DNA from: Sphingomonas panacis
GTDB taxonomy: Bacteria > Pseudomonadota > Alphaproteobacteria > Sphingomonadales > Sphingomonadaceae
DNA: 64,000 nucleotides
Reading direction: 5' to 3'
Assembly: GCF_001717955.1 (NCBI RefSeq)
Contig: NZ_CP014168.1
Location: 620,001-684,000 of the forward strand
Part shown: one piece after another, positions 35,588 through 44,818 of the stretch
Position numbering within the stretch: position 1 is the stretch's first letter
Layout: the number at the start of each line of letters is the position of its first letter
The notes under the pieces: generated by a model
The model's input: the letters and a program-made list of their open reading frames with translations, nothing else
The model's database searches: none
What the model was told of the DNA's origin: nothing
Translations under genes and position numbers: made by a program

Positions 35588-36469
35588 ATGAGTGAGGACG
35601 TAGCGTTGGACCCCGCACAGGAACCGGTCGAGACCGCCCGCCCCGCGCCGGCGCGCCGGACCGACTGGTGGGCGGAGGTCCGCGGCATCGTGTGGCTGGT
35701 CCTCGCCGTACTCGGCTTCCACACCTTCATCGCCAAGCCGTTCTACATCCCCTCGGAATCGATGCTGCCGGGGCTGGAGATCGGCGATCAACTGGTGGTG
35801 AGCAAATTCCCCTACGGCTGGTCGTTCATCTCGCCGACCTTCCACCTGCTGCCGTTCATGCACGGCCGGGTGTTCGGCCACCTGCCCGAGCGTGGTGACG
35901 TCGTGATCGTCACGCCGCCGGGCACCGAGACCGATTACATCAAGCGCGTGATCGGCCTGCCGGGCGAAACGTTGCAGGTGAAGGGCGGCGTGGTGTTCAT
36001 CAACGGCGTGGCGCTGCAGCGCGGCCCGATCCACGATGCGCTGATCCCGGTCGACACCAACACCAAGTGCAGCGACGACGTCTATCCGGGCGCGCTCGAA
36101 ACCGGCGCCGACGGCAAGGCCTATTGCCGGCTGCCGCTCGTCACCGAGACTTTGCCCAACGGCCGCCATTACGACACGGTCGAGCTCGGTTACAGCCGCG
36201 GCGACGATTACGGCCCGGTCAAGATCCCGGCCAACCACGTCTTCCTGATGGGCGACAACCGCGACCGCAGCTCCGACAGCCGCTTCCCCCTCGCCGCGCC
36301 CGACCTCGGCCTGGGCGGGCCGGTGCCGTGGGAATATCTCGGCGGGCGCGCGGAATTCATCACCTTCTCGAAGAGCGGTGACGGGACGTGGAACCCGCTG
36401 ACCTGGGGGCAATCGTTCCGCAGCGGTCGCGCGGGCACCTCGCTTCATCCTGCGCGCACCCCGCAGTGA
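35588..36469 (+). CDS. lepB: Signal peptidase I
   Basis: Membrane serine peptidase (293 aa) that removes signal peptides in the Sec and Tat pathways. One N-terminal helix precedes the catalytic serine in IPSESMLPGLEIGDQLVVSK; the general base lysine is in TDYIKRVIGLPGE. The C-terminal box has FLMGDNRDRSSDSR. It overlaps the next gene by GTGA. Confidence 0.95.
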   Translation: MSEDVALDPAQEPVETARPAPARRTDWWAEVRGIVWLVLAVLGFHTFIAKPFYIPSESMLPGLEIGDQLVVSKFPYGWSFISPTFHLLPFMHGRVFGHLPERGDVVIVTPPGTETDYIKRVIGLPGETLQVKGGVVFINGVALQRGPIHDALIPVDTNTKCSDDVYPGALETGADGKAYCRLPLVTETLPNGRHYDTVELGYSRGDDYGPVKIPANHVFLMGDNRDRSSDSRFPLAAPDLGLGGPVPWEYLGGRAEFITFSKSGDGTWNPLTWGQSFRSGRAGTSLHPARTPQ

Positions 36470-37545
36470 GCGAGCACGCACCCCTGGCAATCTCGGCCGA
36501 ACCCGGCCCCAATGAAATGCGCGATCCGTTCGTGCGCAAGGAGATGAAGCGCGCCGCAGTGTGGTTCGGCATGGGCGGCGCGATCGCTTTGGTCGTGCTG
36601 CTGATCCAGCCGCTGCTCATCATCTTCGGCGGGCTGGTGTTCGCGGCGATGCTCGACGGCGGCGTTCGCCTGCTCGGCAAGGTGCTGCCGATCCCGCGGG
36701 TCTGGCGGCTGGTGATCGTCGTGGTGCTGACGGTGATCTTCATCATCGGCACCGGCTATCTGACCGGGATGCAGGTCGCCGCGCAGTTCGAGCAGTTGCG
36801 CGCCACGCTGATGGCGCAGGCGATGCGGCTGATCGAGTGGCTGTCGAGCATCGGGCTGATGCCGGGCAAGGCCGATATCAACAGCATGATCCAGCAGGCG
36901 CTCGGGTCTTTCGGCAAGCTCACCTCCTGGGTCGGCACCGCGATCGGTGCGCTCACCAGCCTGGTGATGGTGATGGTGATCGGCCTGTTCATCGCGATGG
37001 AACCGCGCCTCTACGAGGCCGGGCTGCAATGGATGCTGCCGACCGACACGCGCCGCGAATTCGCCATCACGATCGAACGCATGGCCAAGACGATGCGGAG
37101 CCTGCTCGCCGGGCGGTTGCTCGGCATGGCGCTGGAAGGCGTGATGACGGGGATCGCGCTCGCCTTCGCGGGCGTGCCGATGGCGCTGGTGCTCGGCATC
37201 ATCACCGGCGTGCTGGCTTTCATCCCCAATATCGGCGCGATCGTGAGCGGGCTGATGATGGTCGCGGTCGGTTTCAGCGCGGGCCTGCATACCGGCGTGC
37301 TGGCGATCGTCATCTATTTCGTGATCCAGACGTTCGACGGCTATGTCGTCATACCGATGGTCGCGCGCAAGACGGTCGACCTGCCGCCGGCGCTGACGCT
37401 GTCGGCGCAGATCCTTACCGGCACGCTGTTCGGTGTGCTCGGCCTGGCGCTCGCCGATCCAATGACGGCGATGATCAAGGTCGCGCTGGAGCGCAATTCC
37501 GAACGCGCGGCGCGCAAGGACGCCGATGCGGCGGACGACGCTTAG
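36466..37545 (+). CDS. AI-2E family (PerM-like) membrane protein
   Basis: Polytopic inner-membrane protein (359 aa) of the AI-2E/PerM family, some members of which transport autoinducer-2 or other solutes. About eight helices are visible, with the conserved GVPMALVLGIITGVLAFIPN and the later VPMVARKTVDLPPALTLSAQ-like block (IPMVARKTVDLPPALTL). GTG 36466 overlaps the lepB stop, giving translational coupling. The transported solute is unknown. A bidirectional hairpin terminator follows. Confidence 0.87.
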   Translation: MSEHAPLAISAEPGPNEMRDPFVRKEMKRAAVWFGMGGAIALVVLLIQPLLIIFGGLVFAAMLDGGVRLLGKVLPIPRVWRLVIVVVLTVIFIIGTGYLTGMQVAAQFEQLRATLMAQAMRLIEWLSSIGLMPGKADINSMIQQALGSFGKLTSWVGTAIGALTSLVMVMVIGLFIAMEPRLYEAGLQWMLPTDTRREFAITIERMAKTMRSLLAGRLLGMALEGVMTGIALAFAGVPMALVLGIITGVLAFIPNIGAIVSGLMMVAVGFSAGLHTGVLAIVIYFVIQTFDGYVVIPMVARKTVDLPPALTLSAQILTGTLFGVLGLALADPMTAMIKVALERNSERAARKDADAADDA

Positions 37546-37557
37546 GCTGTAATCGTG

Positions 37558-37584
37558 ACCTGACGTTTCGCGGGAACGTCAGGT
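37558..37584. terminator. Bidirectional terminator hairpin
   Basis: ACCTGACGTT-TCGCGGG-AACGTCAGGT is a perfect 10-bp stem in the 39-base gap between two convergent genes. T-rich runs are short, so intrinsic termination is likely but not certain. Confidence 0.7.
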
Positions 37585-38760
37585 TCAGGCGCGCTCGCGA
37601 ACCGGCGGGCGCAGGAACGACGCGCAGATCGGCAGCGCCGATGCCGGAACGGTGGCCGGCGCGCGGATGCCGGCGCGACGCGCGAGCACCAGATCATCGA
37701 ACAGCGCGAGATAGGCGCTTGCCGACCCGGCGCCGGGTTGCGGCACGGGCGCGGGGCGCTGGCGGCCCGGAGCGAGCCAATGGTCGAGCGCAGCGACCAG
37801 CCCCGCCGAGTCGTTCGCGTCGACAATCGTGCCGAGCGCGGGCGACGCGATGATCTCGCGCACCGCCACGCTCGATTCGGTGGCGACCACCGGGGTGCCG
37901 GCCGCCAGCGCTTCGCGCAGCACGCCGGGCACGCCTTCGAAATCGGAGACCAGCGCCATCGCCGCCGCATGTTCGATCGCGAAGGTCGGATCGGCGACAT
38001 GGCCGGGCAGCATCACGCGCTCGCCCAGCCCCAAAGCGGCGACCTGCGCCTCCAGCGCGCCGCGCGCCTCGCCTTCGCCGAGGATCATCAGGCTGACATC
38101 GCGATCGGCGAGCCGCGCGAACGATTCGATCAGCCGGTCCCAGCGCTTTTGCGGTGCAAGGCGCCCCACCCCGAGCAGGAAGCGCCCGGCGGGCACCGGT
38201 GAGCGCGCGGCACCGGCAATACGCTCAACCGGCGGGTTGGGGATGACGCTCAGCTTCGCCGCGGGCAGGCCGGTGGTGCGAACCGCCTCGATTTTCATCG
38301 CCGGTGTCATCGCGACGAGATGGTCGACGAAATGGCGATGCCAGCCGAGCCACACCCGGTAGGCAGGGGTGAGCGGCCAGCCCTGATCGTGGCGATCGAG
38401 CGCGTTCGAGACCTTGGCGACGATCGGCGGACAACCCGTGCCGAGCCGCAGCCGGACCCAGGCGGCGACTGCGGTATAATGGTTGCCGGGGCAGAAGATC
38501 AGATCCGGCCCGAGCCGCGCCGCGATCTCCGCCACGCTGGCCATGCCGAGATAGCTCGCGTCGCCCAGTTCGATCACATCAACGCCGATCGGCAGCTTCG
38601 CCACGAGCGGCCCGCTGGCATCGCCGATCACCAGCGTCACGCGCCGGCCAAGCGCAACCCAGCCCGCCGACAGCCGCAGCAACGCGTCTTCGACGCCCCC
38701 GCCTTTGAGCGTCTGCGCATATGTAAGGATATGAGCGGACGGGGCGCGCGGGCTGAGCAT
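37585..38760 (-). CDS. Glycosyltransferase family 4 protein
   Basis: GT-B fold glycosyltransferase (391 aa) acting on an unknown acceptor, probably a surface glycan. The N-terminal domain has TLKGGGVEDALLRLSAGW, the hinge is near VIPNPPVERI, and the donor-binding domain has LLGVGRLAPQKRWDRLIES and the E-x7-E motif in EGVPGVLREALAAGTPVVAT. The start is ATG 38760 (MLSPRAPSAH) although no clear Shine-Dalgarno precedes it. It is divergent from the membrane-protein gene, and the spacer holds repeated TTGCGA boxes. Confidence 0.86.
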   Translation of the reverse strand: MLSPRAPSAHILTYAQTLKGGGVEDALLRLSAGWVALGRRVTLVIGDASGPLVAKLPIGVDVIELGDASYLGMASVAEIAARLGPDLIFCPGNHYTAVAAWVRLRLGTGCPPIVAKVSNALDRHDQGWPLTPAYRVWLGWHRHFVDHLVAMTPAMKIEAVRTTGLPAAKLSVIPNPPVERIAGAARSPVPAGRFLLGVGRLAPQKRWDRLIESFARLADRDVSLMILGEGEARGALEAQVAALGLGERVMLPGHVADPTFAIEHAAAMALVSDFEGVPGVLREALAAGTPVVATESSVAVREIIASPALGTIVDANDSAGLVAALDHWLAPGRQRPAPVPQPGAGSASAYLALFDDLVLARRAGIRAPATVPASALPICASFLRPPVRERA

Positions 38761-38782
38761 AAGGAGGCGGTAACCTACGATT

Positions 38783-38807
38783 GTCGCAAAAGTTTCGCAA
38801 CTGCGAC
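38783..38807. promoter_or_regulatory. Inverted/direct TTGCGA boxes in divergent spacer
   Basis: GTCGCA (38783-38788) and TGCGAC (38802-38807) are inverted, with TTTCGCAA between them and a further TTGCGG nearby. The cluster lies about 22 bases upstream of the GT4 start and could be a shared operator for both directions. Confidence 0.35.
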
Positions 38808-38959
38808 GGAAAATGTTGCGGTGCGATAGGCCGGGAACCAGAACCGGCAATCGACCATTGTTACCTGCCGTGCTCACTGCATGCGGTTTGCTGATCGCAC
38901 GATATACGGCTAAGCGCCGCAGGTGCTCGACGCGATCGAGCGGTTACGGACTATCCCAG

Positions 38960-39913
38960 GTGGACACATTTCCTTCCGGGGCGGCGGCACCGACTCGTGC
39001 CGTCGACTCTCCGGTTCCCATCCCCCCCGATCTCGCCGGCCTCGAACCGGTACAGACCCTCAAGCGCCGCTGGCCCTCCTATCTGGGCGCGGCGGTGACG
39101 GTGGTGATGGTGCTGCTGCTCGGACGGCAATTGCTGGCGACCGGCCTCGCCGGGCTGGTGGACGCGCTTCCCGACAGCCCGTGGTTCTATGTTTTCTTCG
39201 TGATGCTCTATTTCTCGTCGGTGACGGGGGACTATGTCATCTTCCGGAAATTATGGAAGATCCCGCCAGAGGGCTTCGTGGCGCTGGCGAAGAAGCGAAT
39301 CGCCAACGACATGCTCAATTATTCGGGCGAGGCGTATTTCTACACCTGGGCGCGGCAGCGCACGTCGCTGGTGGCCGCCCCGTTCGGCGCGGTGAAGGAT
39401 GTCAGCATCCTCTCCGCGATCGCCGGCAACGCCGTCACGCTGGGCATCACGGTGATCGCACTGTCGCTCTACCTCGGCCTGCTCACGCCGCACCAACAGC
39501 ACATCGCGATCGGATCGACCGTGATCGTGTTCTTCATGTCGTTGCCGTTCCTGATCTTCTCCAAGCGCGTCTTCTCGCTGGCGCGGCGGACCTTGTGGTG
39601 GATCTTCGGCGTGCATGTCCTGCGGCTCATCGCCGGATCGGTGCTGGTCGCGCTGACCTGGCATTTCGGCATGCCGAGCGAGACGATCGGCATGTGGCTG
39701 CTGCTCGCAGCGCTTCGGATGATCGTGTCGCGGCTGCCGCTCGTGCCAAACAAAGACCTTTTTTTCGCCTTATCCACTCCCCTTATCGGTCAGAGTGACG
39801 AGGTTAGGAATCTTGTCGCTCTGACGGCGGGCCTTACGCTCGTCATGCATGTGGTGCTGCTCGCGCTGTTCAGCCTGTCCGGGCTGTTGAGGAAGAAAAA
39901 TGCAGGTTCGTAG
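38960..39913 (+). CDS. Multi-pass membrane protein of unknown function
   Basis: About 317 aa with seven to eight hydrophobic helices (for example YLGAAVTVVMVLLLGR, FYVFFVMLYFSSVTGDYVIF, LVMHVVLLALFSLSGLL). The motif SGEAYFYTWARQRT lies in a cytoplasmic-looking loop. No family is recognised. The start is uncertain: GTG 38960 (VDTFPSGAAAP) is used, since upstream frame looks non-coding. The end overlaps the DUF2141 gene by 14 bases, and a glycosyltransferase follows, so a role in glycan or polymer handling is plausible. Confidence 0.7.
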   Translation: MDTFPSGAAAPTRAVDSPVPIPPDLAGLEPVQTLKRRWPSYLGAAVTVVMVLLLGRQLLATGLAGLVDALPDSPWFYVFFVMLYFSSVTGDYVIFRKLWKIPPEGFVALAKKRIANDMLNYSGEAYFYTWARQRTSLVAAPFGAVKDVSILSAIAGNAVTLGITVIALSLYLGLLTPHQQHIAIGSTVIVFFMSLPFLIFSKRVFSLARRTLWWIFGVHVLRLIAGSVLVALTWHFGMPSETIGMWLLLAALRMIVSRLPLVPNKDLFFALSTPLIGQSDEVRNLVALTAGLTLVMHVVLLALFSLSGLLRKKNAGS

Positions 39914-40436
39914 TCTGGCGGCGCTCGCCGCCGTCCTCGTCGCCGTCGGCGGCACCCCCGCGGCGGCGCAGGCCGGCGTGCTCGGCAGCGACAGCGCCGC
40001 CTGCATGGGCGGCGGCGGCCCGGCGATCCGGGTCAACGTCGACGGACTCAAGGACCGGATCGGCGAGCTGAAGCTCGAACTCTATCCCGCCAACGATGCC
40101 GATTTCCTCAAGGACGATCGCGATCTCATCAAGGAAGGCAAGTTCTTCCGCCGCGTCCGCGTGCCGACGCCCGCGACCGGGGCGATCTCGCTGTGTATCA
40201 AGGCGCCGACGCCGGGCAAATACGCGTTGCTGTTCACCCACAACCGCGACGGCAAGAACAAGTTCAACTTCTGGTCCGATGGCGCCGGCTTCCCGAGCAA
40301 CGTGAGACTCGGCCGGGCGCGGCCCAGGCTCGACATGGCGACCATCACCGTGCCCGAAGGCGTCGTGACCACGGACATCCATGCGCAATATCTGCGCGGC
40401 CTCGGCGGCTTCGGCCCGATGGCCAACGGGAGCTGA
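39900..40436 (+). CDS. DUF2141 domain secreted protein
   Basis: Periplasmic or secreted beta-sandwich protein (178 aa) with a signal peptide (MQVRSLAALAAVLVAVGGTP, cleavage near AAAQA). The DUF2141 core shows RIGELKLELYPANDADFL, KEGKFFRRVRVPTP, PTPGKYALLFTHNRDGKNKF and FPSNVRLGRARP. The family has no established function. It overlaps the upstream membrane-protein gene and is five bases from the following glycosyltransferase, indicating one operon. Confidence 0.85.
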   Translation: MQVRSLAALAAVLVAVGGTPAAAQAGVLGSDSAACMGGGGPAIRVNVDGLKDRIGELKLELYPANDADFLKDDRDLIKEGKFFRRVRVPTPATGAISLCIKAPTPGKYALLFTHNRDGKNKFNFWSDGAGFPSNVRLGRARPRLDMATITVPEGVVTTDIHAQYLRGLGGFGPMANGS

Positions 40437-40441
40437 GCGCG

Positions 40442-41632
40442 ATGCGGATCGTCGACGTCAACGAATTCTATTCCCCCACCGGCGGCGGGGTCCGCACCTA
40501 TATCGATCGCAAGATGGGCATCATGTCCGATCTCGGCCACGAACTGATCGTGATCGCACCGGGCGAGAAGAACGAGATCGAGGAGCGCCCCGGCGGCGGG
40601 CGCGTGGTGTACATCAAGGCCGGGCGGCTGCCGTTCGACCGCAACTATGGCCTGTTCTGGGATCCGGCGCCGATCACCCATGCGCTCGACCGGCTCCAGC
40701 CCGATCTGGTCGAGACGTCGTCGCCGTGGCGGCCGCCGTGGATCGTCGGCGGCTGGCAGGGCGATGCGGTGAAGACCTTCTTCATGCACAACGACAATGT
40801 CGCCGCTTATGCGCTGCGCTGGTTCGAGCATCTCGCGCCGATCGAGCGGATTGAGCGCGCGTTCCTCTGGTACAGCCGCTACATGACCGGCTTCCTCGAC
40901 CGTTTCGACGCGGTCGTCACCAACGGTCCGGCGCTGGAGAAGCGCCTCAAGGCGCGCGGCGTGCGGATCGACGCGTCGATGCCGCTCGGCATCGAGATCG
41001 GCCATTTTTCGCCAGATCTGCGCGACGAGCGGCTGCGCGCGGCGTTGCTCGCGCAGTGCGGGCTGCCCCCGCACGGGCACTTGCTGCTCGGGCTGGGGCG
41101 GCATCATCCCGAGAAGCGCTGGCGGCTGGTGATCGACGCGGTCGAGCGCGCGGGGGCCGATCTGCCGGTCGGGCTGATCCTGCTCGGCGCCGGCGTCGAG
41201 ACCCAGAAGATCGAGAAGCGTGTCGCGGGCAGCCCGCATATCCGCCTGTTCCGCCCGGTTTATGATCGCGAGCGGCTGGCGCGGATCATGGCGAGCTGCG
41301 ACGCGCTGATCCACGGCTCGGAAGCCGAGCCGTTCGGGCTCGTCGCGTCCGAGGCGATGGCGGCGGGGCTGCCGCTGATCGTGCCCGACACCGGCGGCTG
41401 CGCCGAAGTCGCCGATCCGCGCACGTCGGAACTGTACACCGCGCGCGATGCCGGCTCGGCCGCGCTGGCGATCGCCCGGCTGTTCGCGCGCGACCAGACG
41501 CTGCTGCGCCGCGCCGCATGCGTCGCCGCGGGCAAGGTCCGCAGCGACCGCGAGCATACTGTCGAACTGATGGCGTATTACGAGGGACTGGTCCGCGCCA
41601 AGCGCGACGGCAAGCTGCTCAACGCGGCCTGA
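40442..41632 (+). CDS. Glycosyltransferase family 4 protein
   Basis: GT-B glycosyltransferase (396 aa). N-terminal glycine-rich motif FYSPTGGGVRTYIDRKMG, donor domain LLLGLGRHHPEKRWRLVIDA and the E-x7-E block SEAEPFGLVASEAMAAGLPL are all present. The sugar and acceptor are unknown. It is the third gene of the membrane protein-DUF2141-GT4 unit and its end overlaps the convergent GT-C-like gene by 14 bases. It is probably involved in an envelope glycan. Confidence 0.87.
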   Translation: MRIVDVNEFYSPTGGGVRTYIDRKMGIMSDLGHELIVIAPGEKNEIEERPGGGRVVYIKAGRLPFDRNYGLFWDPAPITHALDRLQPDLVETSSPWRPPWIVGGWQGDAVKTFFMHNDNVAAYALRWFEHLAPIERIERAFLWYSRYMTGFLDRFDAVVTNGPALEKRLKARGVRIDASMPLGIEIGHFSPDLRDERLRAALLAQCGLPPHGHLLLGLGRHHPEKRWRLVIDAVERAGADLPVGLILLGAGVETQKIEKRVAGSPHIRLFRPVYDRERLARIMASCDALIHGSEAEPFGLVASEAMAAGLPLIVPDTGGCAEVADPRTSELYTARDAGSAALAIARLFARDQTLLRRAACVAAGKVRSDREHTVELMAYYEGLVRAKRDGKLLNAA

Positions 41633-43061
41633 GATAAAGGCGGAAGCGCGCGCCCGGCACGGCGTCCGCCCGATAGCCATGTGCCCGCGCCCAGCGTTCG
41701 AGCGGGCGCTCCAGCGCGGCGTCGCCGCTGGTCCACGCGCCTTCCCCGCCGAGCAGGATCGCGCCCGGCGTGCCGAGCGCGTCGAGACGATCGCCCGAGA
41801 GCGCGTGCAGCGCCGGCTCCTGCTGCGGCGACAGCAACGCGTGGCTGCGAAAATAGAATGGCCCGGCCGCGAAGCGCGGATCGACCAGACGCCCCGCCCC
41901 CGCCAGGAATTGCGGCGATAGCGTCACGACCGGACCGGCCACCCCGGCCCGATCCAGCCGCGCGCCGATCGCCGCCGACTGGCGCATCGCCATGAGGATC
42001 GGCACGCCCGCCGCCACCCCGGCCAAAGCGATGAGGCTCGGCGCGACGCCGGCGAGCACGAACATTCCGGTCACGCGCCGCGCGGTCCGCCCCGGTGGTC
42101 GCGCTTCGATCGCCAGCGCGAATCGCACGAACAGCGGCGGCAGCACCGGCGCGAGATATTGCCGCCACGTCGGCGCGGGCATCAGTGCGGCGACGAACGC
42201 GGCGATCAGCAGCACGTCGAGCAGCAGCCGGGTCGGATCGCGCCGCCGTTCGCGCGCGACCGCGACGATCGCCACCAATGCGGGGCCGAGCGCGAGGAAT
42301 TTGAGCGTGTCGACGAACTTGGTCGCCAGCCCGAGCTTCCACCCGCGCCCGTCCGCGACGTAATATTCGGCCGGCGCGCGAGTCGGGAACGCGAGCACGC
42401 CGAACAGGAACGCCGCCGGATCGAGGCGGTAGAACCAGCCGACCAGCAGCGCGGCGGGCGCGGCACCCAGCGCCACCAACAGCGGCCGATGCCGCCGGTC
42501 GGCAAGCGTGAGCATGCCGTAGACCAGTGCCGGCACCGCGTAAGACACTTTCGCCGCCGCCGCGGCCGCAAGCAGACATCCGGCGAGCAGCGCCGAGCCG
42601 GGTGTCGCCCGGCCCATGCTACCGCGCACCAGCGCCGGCAGCGCGGCGGCGAACAGCGCCAGCGGCAGCGCGTCGTTGCGCGCGGTGCCGATGCTGAACA
42701 GCAGGATATCGCAGCAGCCGAACAGCGCCGTCGCAGTGACGGCTGCGCGCGGCCGCACCCCGGCGATCCGCGCCGCCCGGTACACACCGCCGAGCGCGAT
42801 CACGCCGAGCAGCGCGTTGACGATGCGCAACACCGGCCACGCCCAGTACCCCGCGAGCCAGGCGACCGGCGCGAACAGCAACGGCTGGAGGGGCGCCTGT
42901 AGATAGAGATAGTCGCGATATGGCAGGCTGCCGTGCGCGCTCAGCGTTGCCGCCGCGACATATTGGCTCTCGTCATGATCGAGCGGGCGCAACAGCGCGA
43001 GCAGCACGAGGAGGACGGCCAGCGCGAACCAGGCGGACGCGCCGCGAACCGAGAGCTTCAT
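41619..43061 (-). CDS. GT-C type membrane glycosyltransferase-like protein
   Basis: Polytopic membrane protein (480 aa) with about ten to eleven helices and the GT-C/ArnT-like N-terminal loop motif RPLDHDESQYVAAATLSAHG. The Asp-Glu pair there is the usual catalytic or metal feature of polyprenyl-phosphate-sugar-dependent transferases (GT39/PMT type). A periplasmic C-terminal domain begins near GVAGPVVTLSPQF. ATG 43061 (MKLSVRG) is chosen over upstream frame. Substrate unknown. Confidence 0.77.
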   Translation of the reverse strand: MKLSVRGASAWFALAVLLVLLALLRPLDHDESQYVAAATLSAHGSLPYRDYLYLQAPLQPLLFAPVAWLAGYWAWPVLRIVNALLGVIALGGVYRAARIAGVRPRAAVTATALFGCCDILLFSIGTARNDALPLALFAAALPALVRGSMGRATPGSALLAGCLLAAAAAAKVSYAVPALVYGMLTLADRRHRPLLVALGAAPAALLVGWFYRLDPAAFLFGVLAFPTRAPAEYYVADGRGWKLGLATKFVDTLKFLALGPALVAIVAVARERRRDPTRLLLDVLLIAAFVAALMPAPTWRQYLAPVLPPLFVRFALAIEARPPGRTARRVTGMFVLAGVAPSLIALAGVAAGVPILMAMRQSAAIGARLDRAGVAGPVVTLSPQFLAGAGRLVDPRFAAGPFYFRSHALLSPQQEPALHALSGDRLDALGTPGAILLGGEGAWTSGDAALERPLERWARAHGYRADAVPGARFRLYLRPR

Positions 43062-43140
43062 CGCGCAAGGCTGTAACGTGTCACGACGGCGAAACAACCC
43101 GCAGGCAGAGCGCGCGCAACGCCATAAGGATGTCGCCGTC

Positions 43141-44790
43141 ATGACCGATCACACCCCCCGCCCCGCCGCCGCCCGGCTCGATCGTCGTTCCTTCCTGCTG
43201 ACCGGCTCGCTCGGGCTGGGCGCTTTCGCGGTGCCCGGCTTCGCGCAGACGCCGAACGTCACGAGCGGGCGCGGCTTCACCCACGCGGTGGCGAGCGGCG
43301 AGCCGGGGCCAGATTCGATGCTGCTGTGGACGCGCTACGTGCCCGCCAGCGGCGACGCGGTCGAGCTTCGCGTCGAGATCGCCGAGACGCCCGACTTTAC
43401 CCGCGTGGTCGCCAGCGGCGCGCAGATCACCGGCCCGTGGCGAGACCATACCGCCAAGATCACGCTCGACGGGCTGAAGCCCGGCACGACCTATCACTAC
43501 CGCTTCATCGCGCCCGACGGCGCCTTCTCCGCCGTGGGCCGCACGCGCACCTTGCCCGAGGGGCCGGTGTCCAATTTCCGCGCGGCGATCTTCTCCTGCT
43601 CGAACATGCCCTATGGCTATTTCAACGCATACGGCCATGCCGCCGCGCGCGACGATCTCGATCTCGTCGTCCATCTCGGCGACTATCTCTACGAATATGA
43701 CCGCAACCATTATCCCACCCCGGCGGAGGCGGTCGGCGGGCGCGTGCCCGAGCCGGCGAGCGAGCTGATCCACCTCACCGATTACCGGCTGCGCTACGCC
43801 AGCTATCGCAGCGACCCCGATCTCCAGCGGCTCCACCAGCTCCAGCCGATGATCGCGCAGTGGGACGATCACGAATCGGCGAACGATAGCTGGGAGGGCG
43901 GCGCCGAGAACCATCAGGCCAATGAAGGCAACTGGACGCTGCGCAAGATCGCGTCGATCCAGGCCTATCGAGAGTGGATGCCGGTTTCGGACGAACCGTG
44001 GAAAGCCTATGACATCGGCGATCTCGCGACGCTGTTCCGCACCGAGACCCGGCTGCTCGCCCGCACCCAGCAGCCCGATATCGCGCCACTGTTCAAACAG
44101 GCCGATCCAATCGCCGCGCTCAAGGCGTTCCGCGATGGCGCGTGGATGGACCCGGCCAAGACGATGATGGGATCGCAGCAGGAAAGCTGGCTGGCGCACG
44201 CAATGCGCGCCTCGGTCAAGCAGGGGCAGCGTTGGCAAATGGTCGGCTTCGGCACGATCCTCGGGCAGACGGTGATGCCCGAGATCGCCGCGAGCTGGCT
44301 CTCGCCGACGGGGCCTGCGCGCGCGAAGGCCTATGTGACGGCCGGCATCGCTGCGGCCAAGCTCGGCCTGCCGTTCAACTACGACAATTGGGGCGGCTAC
44401 CCGGCGGCGCGCGCGCGCTTCCTGCGCTCGGCGCAGACGATGGGCGCCAACCTGCTCGTCCTGTCGGGCGACAGCCACAATGCCTGGGCCTATGATCTCG
44501 CGCAGGACGGCAAGCCCGCCGGCGTCGAGTTCGCCGGGCACAGCGTGACCTCGCCCGGCTACGAATCGCAGATGGGCATCGACCCCAAGACGGTCGCGGC
44601 GGCGCTGGTCTCTGGCAATCCCGAACTCAAATGGTGCGACACCAGCCGTCGCGGCTATATGGCGCTGACGCTCACCCCCGACAGCGCGACCAACGACTGG
44701 ATCATGGTCGATACGATCAAGGCGCACTCGACCAAGGCAAGCATCGGACATACCGCCAAAGTCGCGCGCGGACGCAACGTGATGGCGTAA
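43141..44790 (+). CDS. PhoD-like alkaline phosphatase / phosphodiesterase
   Basis: Exported metallophosphatase (549 aa) of the alkaline phosphatase D family. A twin-arginine signal (LDRRSFLLTGSLGLGAFAVP) predicts Tat export of the folded enzyme. The fibronectin-like N-terminal domain (TRYVPASGDAVELRVEI) precedes metal motifs IFSCSNMPYGYFNAY, DLVVHLGDYLYEY, WDDHESANDS and LVLSGDSHNAWAYDL. PhoD enzymes are often phosphate-starvation proteins; no Pho box was identified. DUF2252 follows on the same strand. Confidence 0.92.
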   Translation: MTDHTPRPAAARLDRRSFLLTGSLGLGAFAVPGFAQTPNVTSGRGFTHAVASGEPGPDSMLLWTRYVPASGDAVELRVEIAETPDFTRVVASGAQITGPWRDHTAKITLDGLKPGTTYHYRFIAPDGAFSAVGRTRTLPEGPVSNFRAAIFSCSNMPYGYFNAYGHAAARDDLDLVVHLGDYLYEYDRNHYPTPAEAVGGRVPEPASELIHLTDYRLRYASYRSDPDLQRLHQLQPMIAQWDDHESANDSWEGGAENHQANEGNWTLRKIASIQAYREWMPVSDEPWKAYDIGDLATLFRTETRLLARTQQPDIAPLFKQADPIAALKAFRDGAWMDPAKTMMGSQQESWLAHAMRASVKQGQRWQMVGFGTILGQTVMPEIAASWLSPTGPARAKAYVTAGIAAAKLGLPFNYDNWGGYPAARARFLRSAQTMGANLLVLSGDSHNAWAYDLAQDGKPAGVEFAGHSVTSPGYESQMGIDPKTVAAALVSGNPELKWCDTSRRGYMALTLTPDSATNDWIMVDTIKAHSTKASIGHTAKVARGRNVMA

Positions 44791-44818
44791 CGCGTCACGC
44801 TCGGCCTAGGGTCGGCGG

